Below, in pieces: positions 26,526-34,658 of a stretch of 64,000 nucleotides of DNA (within the stretch, counting starts at the first letter, position 1; every line of letters begins with the position of its first letter). Both the position numbers and the translations under genes were made by a program. This stretch comes from Burkholderia sp. WAC0059 (GTDB lineage: Bacteria > Pseudomonadota > Gammaproteobacteria > Burkholderiales > Burkholderiaceae). A model generated the notes under the pieces. It did not search any database, was not told the origin of the DNA, and saw nothing but the letters and a program-made list of their open reading frames with translations. The DNA lies in the NCBI RefSeq assembly GCF_002870125.1, contig NZ_PNEO01000009.1:149512-213511 (forward strand), given 5' to 3'.

Positions 26526-27945
26526 CGATCCAGGCATGCGAGCCGCGCAGCGAGACGGCCTCTACGACGTGGCCGTAATCGGCGCGGGTCCGGCCGGCAT
26601 GGCGGCCGCCATCGGCTGCGCGCAGCACGGGCTTGCCGTGGCGGTCTTCGACGACCAGCCCGCGCCGGGCGGCCAGATCTATCGCGGCGCGGGCACGGCG
26701 GACACGACGCTTCGTCGCATCCTCGGCGACGACTACGCCGCCGGCATCCCGATGGTGCGCGACTTCGCGCGTTGCGGCGCGGACTATTTCCCCGGCACGG
26801 CGGTCTGGCACGTCACGCCCGAACGCCGCGTGCATTTCGTGCGCGACGGCGCGGCGGCCAGCCTCGAGGCCCGGCACGTGGTGCTGGCGACCGGCGCGAT
26901 AGAGCGGCCGTTTCCTGTCGAAGGCTGGACCCTGCCGGGCGTCATGGGCGCCGGGGCCGCGCAGATCCTGCTCAAGAGCGCAGCCGCGATGCCCGTCGGG
27001 CCGGTCGTGCTGGCCGGAGGCGGCCCGCTGCTGTATCTGCTGGCGTGGCAATACCTGCGCGCCGGCATGCCGCCGTCGGCCATCGTGGACACCGCGTCGC
27101 CGCGCAGCCTGCTGGCGGCGCTGCCGCACCTCGGCGGCGCGCTGGCCAACTGGCCCATGCTGCGCAAGGGCCGGGACATGCTGCGCGCCATCGCCGGCGC
27201 GGGCGTGCCGTTCTATCGCGGTGCGCGCGGGCTGGCCGCCGAGGGCCGGGAACGCGTCGAGGCGCTGCGCTTCGACGTCGGCGGCACGACCGTGCGCCTG
27301 CCGGCCAACGTGCTGCTGCTGCACCAGGGCGTCGTGCCGAACACGCAATTCACCTGGGCGCTGCGGGCCGCGCACGACTGGTCGGACAGTCAGTTGTGCT
27401 GGACGCCGCGGCGCGACGCCGACGGCGAACTGGCCGGCCTGCCCGGCATCCATCTGGCCGGCGACGGCGCCGGCATCGCCGGCGCGGCGGCGGCGGCCCT
27501 GCAGGGCGAGCGCCTGGCGCTGACGCTGGCCGCCCGCGCGGGCCGGCTGTCCGCCGGCGAGCACGCGCAACGGGTGCGCCCGCTCGACCGCCGGTTGTCC
27601 CGGCTCCAGCGCATCCGCCCGTTCCTCGAAACGGCCTACCGGCCGCTCGACGAACATCGCATTCCGCGCGACGAAGTGATCGTCTGCCGCTGCGAGGAAA
27701 TCCGCGCCGGCACGCTGCGCGAGCACGTCGCGCTCGGCTGCCTCGGCCCGAGCCAGCTCAAGAGCTTCGGGCGCTGCGGCATGGGCCCGTGCCAGGGCCG
27801 TCAATGCGGCCTCACGGTGACCGAACTGATGGCCCGCGAGCGCGGCGTGCCGCCTTCGGAGATCGGCTACTTTCGTGTGCGTGCGCCCGTCAGGCCCGTG
27901 ACGCTCGGGGAGTTGGCGCGGGAGCCGGCGGATCAGGATATCTAA
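26518..27945 (+). CDS. FAD/NAD-binding subunit with C-terminal BFD-like 2Fe-2S domain (HcnB-like)
   Basis: The 475-residue protein has a pyridine-nucleotide-disulfide oxidoreductase fold. VAVIGAGPAGMAAAIG is the FAD motif, LATGAIERPFPVEGWTLPGV a characteristic central motif and HLAGDGAGIAGAAAA the C-terminal FAD motif. Residues from about 385 hold a BFD-like cluster site (CRCEEI ... CGMGPCQGRQCG). This is the large subunit of HcnABC/opine-oxidase-like complexes. It is the last gene of the operon; no strong terminator is visible after the stop. Confidence 0.87.
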   Translation: MNNDPGMRAAQRDGLYDVAVIGAGPAGMAAAIGCAQHGLAVAVFDDQPAPGGQIYRGAGTADTTLRRILGDDYAAGIPMVRDFARCGADYFPGTAVWHVTPERRVHFVRDGAAASLEARHVVLATGAIERPFPVEGWTLPGVMGAGAAQILLKSAAAMPVGPVVLAGGGPLLYLLAWQYLRAGMPPSAIVDTASPRSLLAALPHLGGALANWPMLRKGRDMLRAIAGAGVPFYRGARGLAAEGRERVEALRFDVGGTTVRLPANVLLLHQGVVPNTQFTWALRAAHDWSDSQLCWTPRRDADGELAGLPGIHLAGDGAGIAGAAAAALQGERLALTLAARAGRLSAGEHAQRVRPLDRRLSRLQRIRPFLETAYRPLDEHRIPRDEVIVCRCEEIRAGTLREHVALGCLGPSQLKSFGRCGMGPCQGRQCGLTVTELMARERGVPPSEIGYFRVRAPVRPVTLGELAREPADQDI

Positions 27946-28249
27946 CCGGGCCGCCCGCCCATGACTGAAAGACAGCGAACTGCATGGCTTCCCCGGCCGG
28001 GATAACAAATTAGCGAACGAATCCCCATCCAACCAACGGAATCTCGCTGGTCTTCTTCGAGCAGGGAACAGTCGAACTCCCGGCGCTCTCCCCGCTATAC
28101 GGGGAAGCGTTGCACGACTGCATCGACCGGGCCTTCGGCCGGGACGGGGCCCGGGGCCGACCAACGAAGCCGATCCGGAATGATTCGATCACCTGTCACG
28201 ACGCCGGGCACGGCACCGTCCGGCACCCTGGTTTATAACCCTGAAGCAC

Positions 28250-28311
28250 TTCGGTTTTGCAGAGAGGACTTCGCCTGTCGACCGTGAACGCCCGATTCGA
28301 GTTGGTATGGT
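28250..28311 (+). promoter_or_regulatory. hrpII/PIP box with matching -10 element upstream of the deaminase-like gene
   Basis: TTCG at 28250-28253 and TTCG at 28270-28273 are separated by exactly 16 bp. Read as TTCGG-N15-TTCGC, this fits the plant-inducible-promoter consensus TTCGB-N15-TTCGB bound by HrpB/HrpX-type AraC activators of type III secretion regulons in Ralstonia, Xanthomonas and some Burkholderia. The -10 consensus YANNNT is expected 30-32 bp downstream; here TATGGT lies at 28306-28311 after a 31-bp gap. A chance match to both elements just ahead of a good ribosome binding site is unlikely, though not excluded by sequence alone. Confidence 0.75.
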
Positions 28312-28337
28312 TGCGTTATGTCCAAGGAGGTGTTGTG

Positions 28338-29999
28338 ATGGTCAGCTCTGTAACCGATAATCTTTCGCTCCCGTCTACGCACGTGGCATCCGACTCCTGT
28401 GAAGAGCCCGGCACTCCGTGCGAACCGCAAGCGAGCCCTGCTTTGCCGGGCAAGCTGGCCGAACTATCGACGCGGACCCAACCCAGACCCACGGCCATCG
28501 GCGTCGCAACATCCCGCCCGGGCTTTGCCGCAAAAGGTTCCGAATCGGAGGCGGTAAGGAAAAACGCCGATTTCGGTCGGCCGGAAAGATTGGCCTCCCT
28601 GCGGGCAACCAGAGTTGCGCGTGAAACCCTGGCCACCGCTCCCACCGAAGACGTCGTCGAGCGCGTGACCACGATCCTGGCCCGGCAGCGCCAGGAGGCC
28701 GCTCAGGGACGTGGCATCCACGCCGACCTGAGCCGCCAGCCTCTTCCCATGCTGAATCTGCATGCACATTTCGGCGGCTCGATCGTCTCGAAGCTGATCG
28801 TCGATTTGAAGCTGGACCTTCCGGAAAAATTCGATTTCGACGCCGAGGTGAAGAAGGAGGACGAGGCCAATTTCTACACCTCGCCGGAGACTAAAGGTCT
28901 GGCGCCGTATCTGAAGCAATACACGACTGTCAGTCGGAAAGTGCCTATTCCCCAACCCGTGTTCGCCAGGATGATGGCGCACGAGTTGGCCTACAGTTGC
29001 GCCCAGAACGGCAACGTCGCGGCCGAATACCGGGTGAACGGTCTCCGGGATCTTTTCTCGATCGACAAAGTCAAGCCCGAAAATTATTCGGACTATTCCG
29101 AAGAATATGTCAGGTCAATTGCCGACGGCCTGGACAGCGGAAACGCCGCTGCCCAAAAAGACGGATTCAAGCCGACCGTCTTCGGTTTGATATTCGACGG
29201 GAATCGATTCGATCCACGGGAATTATTCAAGAAGGACGAGGGCGTCTCAAAGGAAGAAAAGCTGCAAAAATCTCGCGCGAGCGCGTTACGGCTGGTCGAG
29301 GTGCAATTCAGGGAAGCCATCCGGCAGGTCAATATCCCGGGAAATCCGTGCAAGGTGTCGGGGGTGGGCCTATGCGGCCTTGAAGAAGGACATTCGGTGG
29401 AATACTTCGGGAAAGCCATCGACATCATCCACGACCACAACGAGAAAATGCATCGATTCGGCCAGCACGACAAGATTCTGGGGCTGTCCATCCATGCTGG
29501 CGAGGTCGGTACGCGAGAAGAAGCAACGGCGGAAGTCGTGAAGGCGATTACATTGGGCTGGAAGCCTCATACGCCGGTTCGCATCGGACACGGCGTATTG
29601 GCAGATCTGAAGGCCGTAAAAACGGAGGTCGAGAAGGCGGGCATTCCTTTCGATCAGATTCACTTCGAAATGTGCCCCACCAGCAACATTCAGATCATCA
29701 GCGGCATTTCAGGCGACAACCACCCGGTCCTTCCTTTCCTGCGGGAAGGGGGGAACGCGGCAGTCTATTCGGACAACGACGCCATGTCGGGACGGGTCGA
29801 GAAGGAACCCGAGGTGGTCGGCGCCACGGAGCAGGAGGTGCTGCAAATGGCAATGCACGGCATCCCCTCTTCGTTCAGGCTCCAGCAACTGGGTCTGGTG
29901 GACAAGGTGACGAAAGAGACCCTCGAAAAATACGCCCAGCGCGGAATCCATCTGCCGACCGGCGCGGACGCGCCCCGACGGATGCAAGTGGCGCAATAA
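28338..29999 (+). CDS. Adenosine-deaminase-like protein, candidate type III secreted effector
   Basis: The 553-residue protein has an N-terminal region of about 130 residues without signal peptide or known domain; 20 of the first 50 residues are Ser, Thr or Pro, as in type III secretion signals. An adenosine-deaminase-like barrel follows. Visible site residues are H142 and H144 (LHAHFGGS), H386 and E389 (SIHAGE), H418 (RIGHG), the CPTSN block at 446-450 and D479 in YSDNDAMSG. The ADA family normally has two adjacent aspartates there; the second is Asn480 here. The barrel carries roughly 45 extra residues between its first two metal blocks. AAGGAGG at 28324-28330 fixes the ATG at 28338. The gene is a single transcription unit, visibly less GC-rich than its neighbours, with a hrpII/PIP promoter and its own terminator. 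A housekeeping ADA would be about 340 residues and lack these features. Confidence 0.75.
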   Translation: MVSSVTDNLSLPSTHVASDSCEEPGTPCEPQASPALPGKLAELSTRTQPRPTAIGVATSRPGFAAKGSESEAVRKNADFGRPERLASLRATRVARETLATAPTEDVVERVTTILARQRQEAAQGRGIHADLSRQPLPMLNLHAHFGGSIVSKLIVDLKLDLPEKFDFDAEVKKEDEANFYTSPETKGLAPYLKQYTTVSRKVPIPQPVFARMMAHELAYSCAQNGNVAAEYRVNGLRDLFSIDKVKPENYSDYSEEYVRSIADGLDSGNAAAQKDGFKPTVFGLIFDGNRFDPRELFKKDEGVSKEEKLQKSRASALRLVEVQFREAIRQVNIPGNPCKVSGVGLCGLEEGHSVEYFGKAIDIIHDHNEKMHRFGQHDKILGLSIHAGEVGTREEATAEVVKAITLGWKPHTPVRIGHGVLADLKAVKTEVEKAGIPFDQIHFEMCPTSNIQIISGISGDNHPVLPFLREGGNAAVYSDNDAMSGRVEKEPEVVGATEQEVLQMAMHGIPSSFRLQQLGLVDKVTKETLEKYAQRGIHLPTGADAPRRMQVAQ

Positions 30000-30034
30000 C
30001 CTGCCCACGCAGCCCCGTCGTAGCGTAGAGCGCA

Positions 30035-30070
30035 GGCCTGCCATGCGAGCCCGGTGGCAGGCCGTTTTTT
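30035..30070 (+). terminator. Rho-independent terminator after the deaminase-like gene
   Basis: GGCCTGCCA (30035-30043) and TGGCAGGCC (30055-30063) form a perfect 9-bp stem with an 11-base loop, followed by a run of eight T residues. It lies 36 bp after the stop codon and closes the single-gene transcription unit. Confidence 0.88.
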
Positions 30071-30185
30071 TTATCCACGCCGATCGACGATCCTGCGGCG
30101 CCGGAATCGCCCCCCGGCGTTCCCGGCGCCGCATCGTCCGCCGACGGCCGCGCGCCGCGAAAACGGGCGCGCGGCGCCCCCTTCG

Positions 30186-31436
30186 TCAGTGCATCGTCAG
30201 TTCGTCGAACTCGATCTTGCCGCCCTTCATCACCAGTTGGATATGCTCGCCCTGCCCGGCGAGGCAGCCGATGTCGGCAAACGGATCGCCGTCGACGACG
30301 AGCACGTCGGCAAACGCGCCCGGCGCGAGACGGCCGATCTTCCCTTCGAGCCCCAGCACCTCGGCGCCGATCAGCGTCGCGCTGCGCAGAATCTCGGCGG
30401 GACTCAGCACCTGCGCGCGAATCGTGAACTCGTCGCTCTGCATCCGCTGTCCCGGCCCGAGCAGGTCCGAGCCGAAGCCCATCTTCACGCCGGCGCGCTT
30501 GAGGATTTCGAGCGAGCGCAGCCCCCCTTCGCGCACCAGGTCGATCTTCGCCGCGCTCTCGGGCGGCAGTCCGTTCTCGTCGCCGATCAGATGCAGCGCC
30601 TCGTAGGCGACGAGCGTCGGCACCACGTACGCGCCGTGCTCGGCAATTACGCGGGCGGCCTCCTCGTCGACGAGATTGCCGTGCTCGATCGTGCGCACGC
30701 CGCAACGCACCGCGCGCTGCATCGCCTTCGCCGTGTACGCGTGCGCCATCACGTAGGTATCGCGGCCCTCGGCCTCCGCGACGACCGCGCGAATCTCGTC
30801 CTCCGAGTAGCCGAACGCGCCGACCGGATCGGTCGGCGACGCCACGCCGCCCGACGCCATGATCTTGATGTGGTCGGCGCCCATCTGCAGTTCCTCGCGC
30901 ACGGCCTGGCGCAGCGCGTCGACGCCGTCGACCACGCGGGCGAGCGCGCCGACCCGCACGCAGCAGTTGCAGGGCGCGTCGCCGGGCATGTAGTCGGAGC
31001 GACCGCGCACGTCGCCGTGGCCGCCGGTCTGGCTGAGCGCGCGTCCGGCCACGAATAGCCTCGGCCCCTGCGCGAGCCCGGTTTCGACCGCCTGCTTGAG
31101 CGGCAGCCCCGCGCCGCCGGCGTCGCGAACCGTCGTGAAGCCGCGGCGCAGGATGTCGCGCATGATCGGCAGCGACTTCAGCGTGACGAGCACGTTCGGC
31201 ATGCGCGCCTGGGCCGGCAGATCGAACTGCGTCGCGATCATGTGCGCGTGCAGGTCGACGAGGCCCGGCATGATCGTCCTGCCCTTCAGGTCGATCACCT
31301 GCGCGTGCGCCGCCGTAATGGGCCGGTCCGACACCTCGCGGATCGTGCCGCCCTCGACGAGGACGTCGTAGCCCGGCTGCAGCTCGTTGCGCCGCGGATC
31401 GAGCAACGCGCCGTTTTTGAACAGAATGTTTTCCAT
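30186..31436 (-). CDS. Metal-dependent amidohydrolase (imidazolonepropionase/prolidase-like)
   Basis: The 416-residue cytoplasmic amidohydrolase has every metal ligand of the binuclear type: H63 and H65 (DLHAH), K191 in HIKIMASGG (the carboxylated lysine), H232 (MAHAY), H252 (IEHGN) and D324 (GFGSD). Members of this subgroup cleave dipeptides such as Xaa-Pro or Xaa-Lys/Arg, or cyclic amides. It is the last gene of an operon with a Pot-type ABC importer, so its substrate is probably what the importer brings in. The exact substrate cannot be read from sequence. Confidence 0.85.
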   Translation of the reverse strand: MENILFKNGALLDPRRNELQPGYDVLVEGGTIREVSDRPITAAHAQVIDLKGRTIMPGLVDLHAHMIATQFDLPAQARMPNVLVTLKSLPIMRDILRRGFTTVRDAGGAGLPLKQAVETGLAQGPRLFVAGRALSQTGGHGDVRGRSDYMPGDAPCNCCVRVGALARVVDGVDALRQAVREELQMGADHIKIMASGGVASPTDPVGAFGYSEDEIRAVVAEAEGRDTYVMAHAYTAKAMQRAVRCGVRTIEHGNLVDEEAARVIAEHGAYVVPTLVAYEALHLIGDENGLPPESAAKIDLVREGGLRSLEILKRAGVKMGFGSDLLGPGQRMQSDEFTIRAQVLSPAEILRSATLIGAEVLGLEGKIGRLAPGAFADVLVVDGDPFADIGCLAGQGEHIQLVMKGGKIEFDELTMH

Positions 31437-31499
31437 CGTGTTTCCCCGCTATCGTGGATTCGTAAATGAGTGGCGAAGCGCAGGTACCGGCGCCGCGCG

Positions 31500-32561
31500 T
31501 TACAGGCCCGCCTTGAAATCCTCGTTCCAGAACGCATCGGCGGCGGCCTGCTGCTTCGAGAGCGCCGCGTAGTCGAGCTTGACGAGCAGCTTCATCTCGG
31601 CGTCGGTGAAGCCGACCTGCTGCTGCAGGTCGGGCGGCAGGCCGGCGTTGGTGACCGTCGGGGCATAGCCCATCGTCTTCGCGAATGCGACCTGCGCCGA
31701 CGGCGCGAGCAGCGCGTTCATGTAGGCCGCGGCGAACGCGGGCGAGCGGGCGTTCTTCAGTTGCGCCGCCTCCGAGATGTACGGCACCGCGCCCTCGCGC
31801 GGAAACGCAAACTCGACCGGCAGCCCTGCGTTGCGCCACTGCAGCGCGCGCGCCTTCCACATGAACGTCATGCCGATCTCGCCGCTGTGCAGCGCGGCGG
31901 CCACCGTCTCGTTCGACGGATAGATGCGCGGGCGCAACGGCTTGAGTTGAAGATAGAATTTCTTCGCCGCCGCGAGGTCCTCAGGCTTGCCGCCGCCGGC
32001 CAGCGCGCCGGCCATCATGTTGTTGCGCGAAAGGATGTCGGAGAAGCCGACGAGGCCCTTGTTGCGGGGGTCGAGCGCGGCCTGATACGAGTCCGGCCGG
32101 GTCTTGACGAGCGCCGGGTTGTAGACGATCACCTGCGCGCTGAAGATGTGCGGCACCGCATACGGATGGCGCAGCGTATCGATGACGTTCGCGTAGTTCG
32201 GCACCGCGTGCGGGTCGACGTCAACGAGCGTGCCGGCCATTTCCGCGTCGTACATGTCGATGTCGCCGAGCAGCGACACGTCCATCGAGCCCCGGTGGCG
32301 CATGCGCTCGGCCACCATCTGCGTCTTGCGCGCGAACTGGTCGGCCACCGAGTAATTGACCGTGCACCCCTGCGGGCGCAGCAGCGGCGCGTCGACGTTC
32401 TGCTGCAGCAGCTTCAGATAATCGCCGCCCCAGGAGCCCACCACGCCGGAGAGCGGCGTGCCGGCCGCGCGGGCGGCGGCCGGCCACCCGCCGAGGGTCG
32501 GCAAAAGCGCGAGTCCGGACGCGCTGGCGAGGAACTTGCGACGGCTGATTCGGTATGTCAT
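31500..32561 (-). CDS. Periplasmic binding protein of a spermidine/putrescine-type ABC importer, Tat signal
   Basis: This is a 353-residue PotD-like solute-binding protein. The N-terminus MTYRISRRKFLASASGLALL has a twin-arginine motif (SRRKFLA) followed by a hydrophobic stretch and a cleavage site near AARA, so it is probably exported folded by the Tat pathway. The mature part has the GSWGGDYLKLLQQN and MAGTLVDVDP layout of the family. The likely ligand is an amine, peptide or opine rather than free polyamine, given the amidohydrolase 63 bp downstream. Confidence 0.87.
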   Translation of the reverse strand: MTYRISRRKFLASASGLALLPTLGGWPAAARAAGTPLSGVVGSWGGDYLKLLQQNVDAPLLRPQGCTVNYSVADQFARKTQMVAERMRHRGSMDVSLLGDIDMYDAEMAGTLVDVDPHAVPNYANVIDTLRHPYAVPHIFSAQVIVYNPALVKTRPDSYQAALDPRNKGLVGFSDILSRNNMMAGALAGGGKPEDLAAAKKFYLQLKPLRPRIYPSNETVAAALHSGEIGMTFMWKARALQWRNAGLPVEFAFPREGAVPYISEAAQLKNARSPAFAAAYMNALLAPSAQVAFAKTMGYAPTVTNAGLPPDLQQQVGFTDAEMKLLVKLDYAALSKQQAAADAFWNEDFKAGL

Positions 32562-32676
32562 GAGCGGTTTCCCGAAAGTGGTATCGATTGTCGAAACATG
32601 GCCGCGTCGCCCCTCGCGGGGCGGAATCGCAGGCCATTCCCGGCGGCCGCGCGCGAGCGGCTCGCCGCAAATCGGA

Positions 32677-33567
32677 TCAGGACGCCATCGTCTTCGCGTA
32701 GTTGCGATGGATGAGGAAGTTCGAACCGAGCGCGAGCGCGAGCGTCGTGACCATCAGCACGAGCGCGAGCGCGGCGCCGAACGGCCAGTTCGACACGTGC
32801 GAGATCTGGTCGTAGACGGTCGGCGCCATCATCGTGATGCCCGTGCCGCCGAGCAATACCGGCGTCACGTAACCGTTCATGCAGAGAATGAACACCAGCA
32901 TCGCGCCCGCGGCCACGCCGGGCGCCGCGACGGGCACGACGATCCGCACGAAGGTGCGCAGCGGCCCGGCGCCGAGGTTGCGCGCCGCCTCCTCGATCGA
33001 AAAGTCGATCCCCTCGAGCACGCCCTGCAGCGTCAGCACCATGTAGGGCAGCACGTACGCGGTCAGGCCCAGCATGACCGCGAGCGGGGTGTAGAGCAGG
33101 CGCAGCGGGCGATCGGCCAGATGCAGCGCGACGAGCACGCTGTTGACCACGCCCGCGTTGCCGAGAATCACCATCCAGCCGACCATCTGCACCACACCGC
33201 CCACGAGCATCGGGAACACGAGTCCCGTCACGAGCAGGCTCTTGAAGCGGCTCTGCGTGCGCGCGAGCGCCCAGGCAAGCGGAAAACCCAGCACGAGCGA
33301 AAACAGCGTGCACACGAACGACATCCAGACCGTCGACCACAGCACCGCGAAGAAGTACGGGTCCTTGACGAATTTCACGTAGTTCTCGAACGTGAACGCC
33401 GTGCGCATCAGCAGCGCGGGGTCGTAATGATTGAAGCTGTAGCGAAACAGCAGCAGCGCGGGAATGACCGTCGCGAACAGCACAACGAGCGACGCCGGCA
33501 GCGCGAGCGCCGGGCCGACCGCCGCGCGGGCCGCGCCCGCGCCGCCGGACGTCTTCGGGCGATTCAT
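32677..33567 (-). CDS. ABC importer permease, PotB-like
   Basis: The 296-residue inner-membrane permease has about six hydrophobic segments and an EAA loop near the C-terminal half (IEEAARNLGAGPLRTF). It forms the channel with the permease encoded at 34659-35519. It lies between the ATPase and the binding-protein gene in one operon. Confidence 0.88.
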   Translation of the reverse strand: MNRPKTSGGAGAARAAVGPALALPASLVVLFATVIPALLLFRYSFNHYDPALLMRTAFTFENYVKFVKDPYFFAVLWSTVWMSFVCTLFSLVLGFPLAWALARTQSRFKSLLVTGLVFPMLVGGVVQMVGWMVILGNAGVVNSVLVALHLADRPLRLLYTPLAVMLGLTAYVLPYMVLTLQGVLEGIDFSIEEAARNLGAGPLRTFVRIVVPVAAPGVAAGAMLVFILCMNGYVTPVLLGGTGITMMAPTVYDQISHVSNWPFGAALALVLMVTTLALALGSNFLIHRNYAKTMAS

Positions 33568-33601
33568 CGCGGCTCCTTCGGAAAATCGTTCATCGGTTCA
33601 T

Positions 33602-34657
33602 TCAGTTGGCGAAACAGACGCAGTCGTCCGCGCGAAAGCTCGCGAATGCGCGAGCGCCCGAGGCCAGCCGCTGCGGCGTGCAGAGGCGGTCGTTCTGCAG
33701 GTGGCAGACGAGCGCTTCGCCCTGCTCGGTGGCGAGCCGCACCTCGATCCAGGCGCCGCGATAGACCATCGCCTGCACGACGACGGGCAGATTGTTCTCG
33801 TCGCCGGCGGGTACCACGTTGAGCGCGACGCGCTCGGGCCTCACGCCGACCATGTTCATGCCCGCGCGCAGGCCCGCCGCCGCGATCGGGGCGCCGCGCT
33901 CGCTGACGAAGCGCCCGTTCGCATCGGTGCGCCCGGCGAAGAAGTTCATCTCGCCGAGAAAATGCGCGACGAAGTGATTGGCGGGCCGCTCGTACAGCTC
34001 GTCCGCCGTGCCGATCTGCTGGATGCGGCCGTCGTACATGACGGCGATCCGGTCGGCCATCGTCAGCGCCTCGTCCTGGTCGTGCGTGACGAGGATCGTC
34101 GTCAGGCCGAGGCGCTGCTGCAGCGCGCGGATCTCGGCCCGCACCTCGACGCGCAGACGCGCGTCGAGGTTCGACAGCGGCTCGTCGAGCAGGAACACCT
34201 TCGGCTCGATCGCGAGCGCGCGCGCGATCGCGACGCGCTGCTGCTGGCCGCCGGAAAGCTGGCGCGGATAGCGCTCGCGCAGCTCCCACATGCGGACCAT
34301 CTCGAGCGCCTGGCGAATGCGCCGCTCCCGTTCCGCGGCCGGCACCTTGTGCATCTCGAGCCCGAACGAGACGTTGCGCGCGACGCTCAGGTGCGGAAAG
34401 AGCGCGTAGCGCTGAAACACCATGCCCGTATGACGGCGATGGGGCGGCAGACGCGTCACGTCGACGTTGTCGATGCGAATCGTGCCGCCGCTCGGCTCGA
34501 CGAATCCCGCGATCATCCGCAGCGTCGTGGTCTTGCCGCAACCGCTCGGGCCGAGAAACGCGATCAGTTCGCCGTCGGCGACGTTCAGCGAGACGTCGGA
34601 GACGGCCGTCGATGCGCCGTACGTCTTCTTCAGGTTGTCGATCGAGACATGCGCCAT
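33602..34657 (-). CDS. ABC importer ATPase, PotA-like
   Basis: This 351-residue ATPase has Walker A GPSGCGKTT, Q-loop FQRYALFPH, signature [15 protein letters not shown], Walker B VFLLDEPLSNLDA and the switch VTHDQDEAL, followed by a TOBE-type C-terminal domain from about residue 240. It powers the Pot-type importer. The start overlaps the end of the upstream permease gene region with 1 bp between coding sequences. Confidence 0.92.
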   Translation of the reverse strand: MAHVSIDNLKKTYGASTAVSDVSLNVADGELIAFLGPSGCGKTTTLRMIAGFVEPSGGTIRIDNVDVTRLPPHRRHTGMVFQRYALFPHLSVARNVSFGLEMHKVPAAERERRIRQALEMVRMWELRERYPRQLSGGQQQRVAIARALAIEPKVFLLDEPLSNLDARLRVEVRAEIRALQQRLGLTTILVTHDQDEALTMADRIAVMYDGRIQQIGTADELYERPANHFVAHFLGEMNFFAGRTDANGRFVSERGAPIAAAGLRAGMNMVGVRPERVALNVVPAGDENNLPVVVQAMVYRGAWIEVRLATEQGEALVCHLQNDRLCTPQRLASGARAFASFRADDCVCFAN

Positions 34658-34658
34658 T

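Noticed and set aside
25085..27945. Hydrogen cyanide synthase (hcnABC)
   Set aside because: The subunit types match, but the order is C-A-B, the operon contains an importer, tautomerase and DadA-like gene, and the same architecture occurs in hydroxyproline and opine oxidation. Cyanide formation is not supported.
28010..28192. Small leftward frame before the deaminase-like gene
   Set aside because: Sixty residues without motif or ribosome binding site. The interval may contain an old gene remnant, but I cannot name it.
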